Program-made: the position numbers and the translations under genes
In this document: one piece after another, positions 1-4,303 of the stretch
Layout of the letters: every line of letters begins with the position of its first letter
Position numbering within the stretch: position 1 is the first letter of the stretch
Assembly (NCBI GenBank): GCA_903958265.1
Contig: CAJBSQ010000763.1
Location: forward strand, 1 to 5,812
Direction of reading: 5' to 3'
Origin: an uncultured Planctomycetaceae bacterium
Lineage (GTDB): Bacteria > Planctomycetota > Planctomycetia > Pirellulales > UBA1268
Length of the DNA stretch: 5,812 nt
The notes under the pieces: model-generated
What the model was told of the DNA's origin: nothing
The model's database searches: none
What the model saw: the letters and a program-made list of their open reading frames with translations, nothing else

Positions 1-1022
1 ACCAGGGCCTCGGTCTGGTCGATCACGATCGACCCACCTCCCTTGAGCGGCACCTTTCGCTGGTGGATCCGCCCGATCTCCTCCTCCAGGCCATAGCGGT
101 GGAAGAGCGGCTCCTTGCCCTCGTAGAGCTGCAGCCGCGGGGCGTACTTCGGCATCACGAGTTCGAGAAACTCCTTCGCCCGCTCGTAGGCGGCCGGCTC
201 GTCGATCAGGATCCGCCCCACGTCCTCCGTGAACATGTCACGGATGGTGCGGATGATCATGTCGCTTTCCTGGTAGATGTCGATCGGCGCGGAGTACTTT
301 CGCATCCGCTTCACGATGCTCTTCCAGAGCCGGAGAAGGTAGGCCATGTCACGGGCCATCTCCGACTTCGTTCGCTCCGTGCCGGCGGTGCGAACCACGA
401 AGCCCACGCCCTTCGGCGGCTTCAGATCGAGCATGATGTCGCGGAGCACCCGGCGATCGCGTTCGTCGTCGATCTTCTTGGAGATTCCCACGCGGCCCAG
501 CGGCGGCATCAGCACGAGGTAGCGGCCGGGAATCGAAATGTAGGTGGAGAGGGTCGGCCCCTTGGTGCCGAAGCCCTCCTTGATCACCTGCACGAGCACC
601 TCGTCGCCACGGCGGAGGATGTCCTGGATCGGCGGCTTGACCCGCGGCCGGTCGCCGAGCCGCGGCTTCCGCTGAACCCGCTGGGCCCGCTGGGCGTCGT
701 CACCGGTGGCCGGTGCGGCGTCGGCCGTCTTGCCCGCCGAATCGACGAGGTCGAACGCCTTGTCGGGATCGAGACCGCCCTGCCGGTAGTACTGCGGCTC
801 CACGTCGCTGATGTGGAGGAAGCCGTTCCGGCCCACGCCGAAATCGACAAACGCCGCCTGGATCGACGGCTCGATGTTGACGATCCGCCCCTTGTAGATG
901 TTGCCGACGAGGTTGTCCTGGCTCGTCCGCTCCACGTAGAGCTCCTCCAGCACCCCGTCTTCCATGATCGCGATCCGGCATTCCTCCGGTTGCGACACGT
1001 TGATCAGCATTTCTTGCTTCAT
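1..1022 (-). CDS. rng: Ribonuclease E/G family endoribonuclease, N-terminal part (3' end cut by window edge)
   Basis: This endoribonuclease family makes single-strand cuts in mRNA decay and rRNA/tRNA maturation, preferring 5'-monophosphate ends. The window holds 340 residues plus two bases of the next codon. An S1 RNA-binding domain begins near residue 36 (NIYKGRIVNIEPSIQAAFVD at 41-60, then GRNGFLHISDV at 64-74). It is interrupted by a charged, low-complexity insertion at about 78-132 and resumes at RRGDEVLVQVIKEGFGTKG. The 5'-sensor motif VRTAG is present, with Arg211 and Thr212 matching Arg169/Thr170 of E. coli RNase E. The last residues, GGGSIVIDQTEAL, lead into the family's DVNSG catalytic segment, so the metal-binding aspartates and any zinc-link cysteines lie outside the window. 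The ATG at 1022 has an AGAAGGG ribosome site 8 nt upstream. The gene lies 44 nt after ptsI, probably in the same operon. RNase E and RNase G cannot be told apart without the C-terminus. Confidence 0.94.
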   Translation of the reverse strand, partial: MKQEMLINVSQPEECRIAIMEDGVLEELYVERTSQDNLVGNIYKGRIVNIEPSIQAAFVDFGVGRNGFLHISDVEPQYYRQGGLDPDKAFDLVDSAGKTADAAPATGDDAQRAQRVQRKPRLGDRPRVKPPIQDILRRGDEVLVQVIKEGFGTKGPTLSTYISIPGRYLVLMPPLGRVGISKKIDDERDRRVLRDIMLDLKPPKGVGFVVRTAGTERTKSEMARDMAYLLRLWKSIVKRMRKYSAPIDIYQESDMIIRTIRDMFTEDVGRILIDEPAAYERAKEFLELVMPKYAPRLQLYEGKEPLFHRYGLEEEIGRIHQRKVPLKGGGSIVIDQTEAL

Positions 1023-1030
1023 CGGATTGA

Positions 1031-1037
1031 CCCTTCT
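1031..1037 (-). promoter_or_regulatory. Ribosome binding site of the RNase E/G gene
   Basis: On the minus strand the bases read AGAAGGG, ending 8 nt before the ATG at 1022. This supports that ATG over the in-frame ATG four codons further in. It also lets the gene be translated independently of ptsI, which stops 44 nt upstream. Confidence 0.65.
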
Positions 1038-1044
1038 GTGTCTT

Positions 1045-1075
1045 CCGCCCGCAGGCGGCGTGGCCGTCAGGCCAC
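1045..1075 (-). other. Two adjacent small hairpins between ptsI and the RNase E/G gene
   Basis: Reading the minus strand, GTGGCC-TGAC-GGCCAC (1075-1060) is a perfect 6-bp stem whose loop contains the ptsI stop codon. A second stem, CCGCC-TGCG-GGCGG (1058-1045), follows directly and ends 7 nt before the ribosome site of the RNase gene. Neither is followed by a T tract (the next bases are AAGACACAG), so an intrinsic terminator is unlikely. They could be a transcript-stability or processing element, or chance structure in GC-rich DNA. Confidence 0.4.
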
Positions 1076-2806
1076 TGTATGGGCGAGCAGACGCCGCATC
1101 TGGTCGCGCAGGTAGGCCTTGACCTCCTGCGCGGCGTGCATCGTCAGCGCCTTGTCGGCGATCAGGCGGCAATCGGCGACCGAAACGCTTCGGCACGCCT
1201 GCTTGACCTCCGGGATGGCGCTCGCGGGCACGCTCAGGTGCCGCAGGCCCAGCCCCAGAAGCAGCTGCGTGTACATCACGCTGCCGCTCATCTGACCGCA
1301 CACGTTGGCCGGAACGCCGGCCTCGCGCGCCACGTCCAGCGAGCGGCGCAACAGCCGCAGCACCGCCGGATCGCAGGCGTTGTACAAATCAGCCACTTCC
1401 TTGTTGCCCCGATCGACCGCCAGCGTGTACTGGATCAGGTCGTTCGTGCCGATCGAGACGAAATCGACCTCCTTGATGAATGCATCGAGCATCATCACGG
1501 CTGCCGGCGTCTCGACCATCATCCCCACCGGCATCTTCGGATTGAACGCGATGCCGTGTTCAGCGAGATCCTCCATCACGTCGGCGAGCACCATCCGGGC
1601 CTGCCGCAGTTCGACGATCGTGGAGACCAACGGAAACATCACGCGGACGTCGCCCAGGGCGCTGGCGCGGAGGATCGCCCGCAACTGTGTGCGGAAAATC
1701 GGCAGCTGCCGCAGGGAGAGCCGGATACTTCGCAGGCCGAGGCAGGGGTTTCGCTCCTCCTCGGGCGTCCGTTCGGTGAGCATCTTGTCGGCGCCGAGGT
1801 CGAGGGTGCGGATCACCACCGGCTTGTCCGGCATCGCCTTCACGACCTCGCTGTAGGCCGCGTAGTGATCCTCCTCGGTCGGCTCCCGCCTGCTCGTCAG
1901 GTAGAGAAACTCCGTGCGATACAGGCCGATGCCGTCGCAGCCGCGACTGATGCACTGCTCGACCTCGCTGGGGAACTCGATGTTGCCCATGATCTGCACG
2001 CGAACGCCATCGGTCGTCTCGGCGGGCAGGTCGCGGAGGCCGTCGAGCCGGGCCGCCACAGTGCGGGCGGCCTCCTCCTCGAGGCGGTACTGGGCGATCG
2101 TCTCCTCGTCGGGCTGGAGGATGATCACCCCCTGATTGCCGTCGAGGATCACCGGCTCGCCCCCCGACACGTCGGCCAGGAACGGACCCACGCCCACCAC
2201 GGCCGGGATCTCGAGCCCCTCGGCCACGATCGCCGTGTGGCTGCCCGGGCCGCCGAGTTCGGTGGCGAAACCCTTCACCAGCCGGCGGTCGAGGTTGGCC
2301 GTCTCGCTCGGAGTGAGGTTGTGGGCCAGCACGACCACCGGCTGCGAGATCGCCGCCAACGTCTCCCGCCGCTGGCCGAGGAGGTTGCGGAGCAGGCTCT
2401 TCTCCAGGTCGTAGATGTCGTGGGCCCGCTGGGCGATGTGATTGTCGAGGTTCTGGAAGGCCTTCGCGTAGCGGCGGAGCGTGCGGCTCACCGCATACTC
2501 CGGCCACCAGTTCTTGTCGCGGACGGCGCTGGTGAGTTCCTCCTGGAGCTTCGTGTCGTGAAGCATCGCCAGATGGGCCTCGAAGATGGCCGCGTACTTG
2601 TCTCCGAGTTCGGCCCGGATCGCATCGCGGTTTCGCTCGACCTCGCGAGCGGTCTCGGCCACGGCCGTGGCGAGCCGGGCGAGTTCCGTGTCCACGGCAC
2701 TCCGTTCGACGAACCGCCGCGGAATGCGGAAGCCCTCGCTATCGAGAACGAGCGCTTCGCCGATCGTGACGCCGGGTGAGACGGCGATGCCTTGGAGTTT
2801 GAGCAT
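1067..2806 (-). CDS. ptsI: PTS enzyme I (phosphoenolpyruvate-protein phosphotransferase)
   Basis: This cytoplasmic enzyme autophosphorylates on histidine from phosphoenolpyruvate and passes the phosphate to HPr. The protein is 579 residues, close to the 575 of E. coli enzyme I. The N-terminal and HPr-binding part covers about 1-145. The phosphohistidine domain has GGPGSHTAIVAEGLEIPAVVG-type sequence with active His190 (E. coli His189). The C-terminal PEP-binding TIM barrel runs from about 260 to 570. It carries GLYRTEF (Arg297), RTLDLGADK (Arg333), VETPAA (Glu431), SIGTNDLIQY (Asn455, Asp456) and the acid/base cysteine in NVCGQMSG (Cys503). All expected catalytic residues are present, so it should be active. 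The ATG at 2806 is chosen because MLKLQGIAVSPG is the normal family N-terminus. The open frame extends upstream to 3076, but that part is low-complexity and overlaps ptsH. The ribosome site is weak (GGGTGGA, about 9 nt before the start). Confidence 0.97.
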   Translation of the reverse strand: MLKLQGIAVSPGVTIGEALVLDSEGFRIPRRFVERSAVDTELARLATAVAETAREVERNRDAIRAELGDKYAAIFEAHLAMLHDTKLQEELTSAVRDKNWWPEYAVSRTLRRYAKAFQNLDNHIAQRAHDIYDLEKSLLRNLLGQRRETLAAISQPVVVLAHNLTPSETANLDRRLVKGFATELGGPGSHTAIVAEGLEIPAVVGVGPFLADVSGGEPVILDGNQGVIILQPDEETIAQYRLEEEAARTVAARLDGLRDLPAETTDGVRVQIMGNIEFPSEVEQCISRGCDGIGLYRTEFLYLTSRREPTEEDHYAAYSEVVKAMPDKPVVIRTLDLGADKMLTERTPEEERNPCLGLRSIRLSLRQLPIFRTQLRAILRASALGDVRVMFPLVSTIVELRQARMVLADVMEDLAEHGIAFNPKMPVGMMVETPAAVMMLDAFIKEVDFVSIGTNDLIQYTLAVDRGNKEVADLYNACDPAVLRLLRRSLDVAREAGVPANVCGQMSGSVMYTQLLLGLGLRHLSVPASAIPEVKQACRSVSVADCRLIADKALTMHAAQEVKAYLRDQMRRLLAHTVA

Positions 2807-2961
2807 CGGGCGCAATCCACCCGCCGGCTGCGGAGGCCCGCTCGGGAGATCGCTCGTTCCGCGGATGGCGGAAGGCGATCCAAATCCCGGGGACTCGCGC
2901 CTGGCTGCGGGTCGCGGCTCCTTGTCTGGGTTACGGTTGGTGTCTGCGACCACGGCGATCG

Positions 2962-2979
2962 GGGGCCGGAATCGGCCCC
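2962..2979 (-). other. Strong intergenic hairpin between ptsH and ptsI
   Basis: The minus strand reads GGGGCCG-ATTC-CGGCCCC, a perfect 7-bp, nearly all-GC stem with a 4-nt loop. It begins 17 nt after the ptsH stop codon, inside the 190-nt ptsH-ptsI gap. That gap is the longest in the cluster and otherwise shows no gene or convincing promoter. No T tract follows (next bases CGATCGCC), so it is not a classical terminator. It could stabilise the upstream hpf-ptsN-ptsH message, attenuate ptsI, or act with Rho. The function is inferred; only the inverted repeat is seen. Confidence 0.5.
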
Positions 2980-2996
2980 GAAAACGGCCGCCGGGG

Positions 2997-3341
2997 TCAG
3001 GATTCCTGATCGTTCTCGTGTTCGTTGAAGCGGCGCTCAAACAGGCTGCCAATGGCGTCGAGCGCCTCGCGGGCATCGGGCCCGGTCGCTTCCACCAGCA
3101 GTCGCGTGCCCGCTTCCGCCGCGAGCGTCAGCACGTCGAGGATGCTCTTGCCGTCCACCCGCTGGGCGTCATTGACGAGTTCGATTCGTGACTGCCACTT
3201 GCGGGCCTCCCGGGCCAGCAGGTCGGCCGGCCGGGCGTGCAGCCCGGCGGCGTTGATGACGACGACCTCGCGCGACACGGTCTCCACCTGGAACCCGCCG
3301 GCGGCGGCATCGCGAACGGATTCGGGGCTCTCTGCGTTCAT
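2997..3341 (-). CDS. ptsH: HPr, phosphocarrier protein of the PTS
   Basis: HPr carries phosphate from enzyme I to EIIA proteins in the cytoplasm. The 114-residue product has the canonical active-site motif GLHARPA with His35 (His15 in standard HPr). The regulatory-site helix reads GKSILDVLTLAAEAG, with Ser66 lying exactly where Ser46 of Gram-positive HPr lies, so HPr kinase could modify it. Standard HPr is 85-90 residues. This one has about 20 extra N-terminal residues (MNAESPESVRDAAAGGF) and a short acidic tail (NEHENDQES). The ATG at 3341 lies 1 nt after the EIIA stop, which suggests translational coupling, and no clear ribosome site is seen. GTG codons at residues 19 and 22 would give a more usual length and cannot be excluded. 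Its partners are encoded on both sides: EIIA upstream and enzyme I downstream. Confidence 0.95.
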   Translation of the reverse strand: MNAESPESVRDAAAGGFQVETVSREVVVINAAGLHARPADLLAREARKWQSRIELVNDAQRVDGKSILDVLTLAAEAGTRLLVEATGPDAREALDAIGSLFERRFNEHENDQES

Positions 3342-3342
3342 G

Positions 3343-3819
3343 TCAGGACACCACGCCGTGGCCGTCGGCCTCTGCGAGCAGGTGCTGGATGTCGACCGGC
3401 TCCTTGGCCGCCTTCAGCAGGCGGCAGAAGGATTCGTCGCGAAGCTGCCGGGAGATGTTCTCCAGCGCCCGCAGGTGGTCGCCGGGACGGTCGGGGGGAG
3501 ACACGAGCAGAAAGAACAGCTGCACGGGCTCGCCGTCGAGGCTCTGGAAGTCGATCCCCTCCTGGCTCACGGCCACCGTGCCCACGAGCTTGCTGACGCT
3601 CGGATGCTTGGTGTGGGGCACGGCCACGCCCCGGCCGATGCCGGTGCTGCCGAGTTCCTCCCGCTTCAGGATCGCCTTGACGATTCCCTCGAGGTCGGCC
3701 GCCGCGATCTTGCCCGCGTCGACGAGCGACTGCGCCATCTCCCTGACCACGCCCTCCTTGGAGTCGGCGTGGACATGCGAACGAATCGCCTCGGAGGCGA
3801 CGAAATCGGAAAACTTCAT
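3343..3819 (-). CDS. ptsN: PTS EIIA component, PtsN (nitrogen)/fructose type
   Basis: This is a single-domain EIIA of the fructose/mannitol/Ntr family (PTS_EIIA_2), 158 residues, close to the size of stand-alone PtsN. It opens MKFSDFV and holds the phosphoryl-acceptor segment GIGRGVAVPHTKHPSVSKLVG, with His69 as the likely acceptor from HPr. VQLFFLLVSPPDRPGDHLRALENISRQL (about 97-124) matches the conserved C-terminal half of the family. No EIIB or EIIC domain is fused or adjacent, so a regulatory role like EIIA-Ntr is more likely than sugar uptake. The substrate of any downstream transfer is unknown. The ATG at 3819 is chosen from family alignment: the frame is open to 3951, but that extension is Ser/Arg-rich and overlaps hpf. 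The ribosome site is weak or absent. It lies 40 nt after hpf, and its stop is 1 nt before the ptsH start. Confidence 0.93.
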   Translation of the reverse strand: MKFSDFVASEAIRSHVHADSKEGVVREMAQSLVDAGKIAAADLEGIVKAILKREELGSTGIGRGVAVPHTKHPSVSKLVGTVAVSQEGIDFQSLDGEPVQLFFLLVSPPDRPGDHLRALENISRQLRDESFCRLLKAAKEPVDIQHLLAEADGHGVVS

Positions 3820-3859
3820 GCTGGATGCCGTCTCGGAAGGAGGGGCCGGGCGATGTCGA

Positions 3860-4180
3860 TCAGGAACGCCGGCTCGACTGCACGTGCTTGTGGTCGCGGA
3901 CCTTTTCTTTGTGCTTGCGGAGCTGCTGCTCCATTTTCTGCACCGCGCCATCGACGCTCCGCCATAACTGCGGGGAAGTCTCGTGGCTGACGAGTTCGTG
4001 GAAGTGCTCGGAAGACGCCACGATCTCCACGACCGGCAGGGATGAGTTTTGCAAGTCGATGGTCACGTTCAGGGCCGTCAGCCGGTCGAAATACCGCGTC
4101 AGCCGAGAGACCTTCGCTTCGATCTTGGACTGCGAGGCCGGGCTCAACTGGCCATGCCGTGAGGAAACTCTGGTCTGCAC
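3860..4180 (-). CDS. hpf: Ribosome hibernation promoting factor, short form (HPF/RaiA family)
   Basis: Proteins of this family bind the 30S decoding region, block translation and help form inactive ribosomes under starvation. The product is 106 residues, matching short HPF/YfiA proteins (about 95-113). It lacks the C-terminal dimerisation domain of long HPF. Family features include the opening (V)QTRVSSRHGQLS, KVSRLTRYFDRLTALNVTIDL (about 24-43), and a final amphipathic helix SVDGAVQKMEQQLRKHKEKVRDHK (about 75-98) with a basic tail. The start is GTG at 4180, with AGGAG 8 nt upstream. This places the family's usual N-terminus at residue 1. An ATG at 4243 is in frame but would add 21 Pro/Arg-rich residues encoded by the repeat leader. 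It is probably the first gene of the hpf-ptsN-ptsH-ptsI-RNase unit. In Proteobacteria hpf also neighbours ptsN. Confidence 0.94.
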   Translation of the reverse strand: MQTRVSSRHGQLSPASQSKIEAKVSRLTRYFDRLTALNVTIDLQNSSLPVVEIVASSEHFHELVSHETSPQLWRSVDGAVQKMEQQLRKHKEKVRDHKHVQSSRRS

Positions 4181-4188
4181 CCGAGGGA

Positions 4189-4193
4189 CTCCT
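4189..4193 (-). promoter_or_regulatory. Ribosome binding site deciding the GTG start of hpf
   Basis: The minus strand reads AGGAG, 8 nt before the GTG at 4180. It is the best ribosome site among the cluster's first four genes. Its GGAGT (4192-4188) can pair with ACTCC (4208-4204) across an 11-nt loop, so a weak hairpin could partly mask it. Confidence 0.7.
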
Positions 4194-4221
4194 GGAAAAG
4201 GTCGGAGTGGAAAAGGTCGGA
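4193..4221 (-). repeat. Perfect 14-bp tandem direct repeat in the hpf leader
   Basis: The unit TCCGACCTTTTCCA (minus strand) occurs twice without mismatch, at 4221-4208 and 4206-4193, separated by one base, giving a 15-bp period. It sits between the candidate promoter and the hpf ribosome site, and the second copy ends at the first base of that site. It could be a protein or RNA binding site controlling hpf, or a recent local duplication. Presence is certain; function is not. Confidence 0.85.
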
Positions 4222-4238
4222 CGAATCCGGGCAGCCGA

Positions 4239-4268
4239 AGCATATCACCCGCCTCGCCACGGCAGCAA
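4239..4268 (-). promoter_or_regulatory. Candidate sigma-70-type promoter for the hpf-pts cluster
   Basis: On the minus strand a -35-like TTGCTG (4268-4263) is followed after 18 bp by a -10-like TATGCT (4244-4239). The preceding TGA gives an extended -10 (TG-A-TATGCT). The predicted transcript start is near 4232, giving a leader of about 51 nt that contains the 14-bp tandem repeat and the AGGAG site. It lies in the 123-nt gap after the FecR-like gene, where no terminator is visible. The motif match is moderate and untested. Confidence 0.5.
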
Positions 4269-4303
4269 TTCGCACCACGGAATCCGCGAGTGGGGCGCGA
4301 AAC

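Noticed and set aside
63..1115. Plus-strand open frame of 350 codons
   Set aside because: It is antisense to the clear RNase E/G reading frame and has no recognisable domain or convincing ribosome site.
1079..2779. Long open frame of 566 codons on the plus strand
   Set aside because: It lies wholly antisense to ptsI, which has every catalytic motif. The plus-strand product is His/Arg/Asp-rich with no recognisable domain, as expected from the reverse of GC-rich coding DNA.
2962..2979. Intrinsic terminator between ptsH and ptsI
   Set aside because: The stem is strong, but no T tract follows it on either strand. It is recorded only as a hairpin.
2807..3076. 90-residue N-terminal extension of enzyme I
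   Set aside because: It is low-complexity Arg/Pro sequence that overlaps the 3' end of ptsH. Family alignment places the start at MLKLQGIAVSPG.
3820..3951. 44-residue N-terminal extension of the EIIA protein
   Set aside because: It is Ser/Arg-rich and overlaps the 3' end of hpf in another frame. MKFSDFV is the usual family start.
3025..3990. Plus-strand open frame of 321 codons
   Set aside because: It is antisense to ptsH, ptsN and part of hpf, all of which are recognised families on the minus strand.
4181..4243. Upstream ATG start for hpf at 4243
   Set aside because: It would overlap the candidate -10 box and translate the tandem repeat into a Pro/Arg-rich leader. The GTG at 4180 has a proper AGGAG site and fits the family N-terminus.
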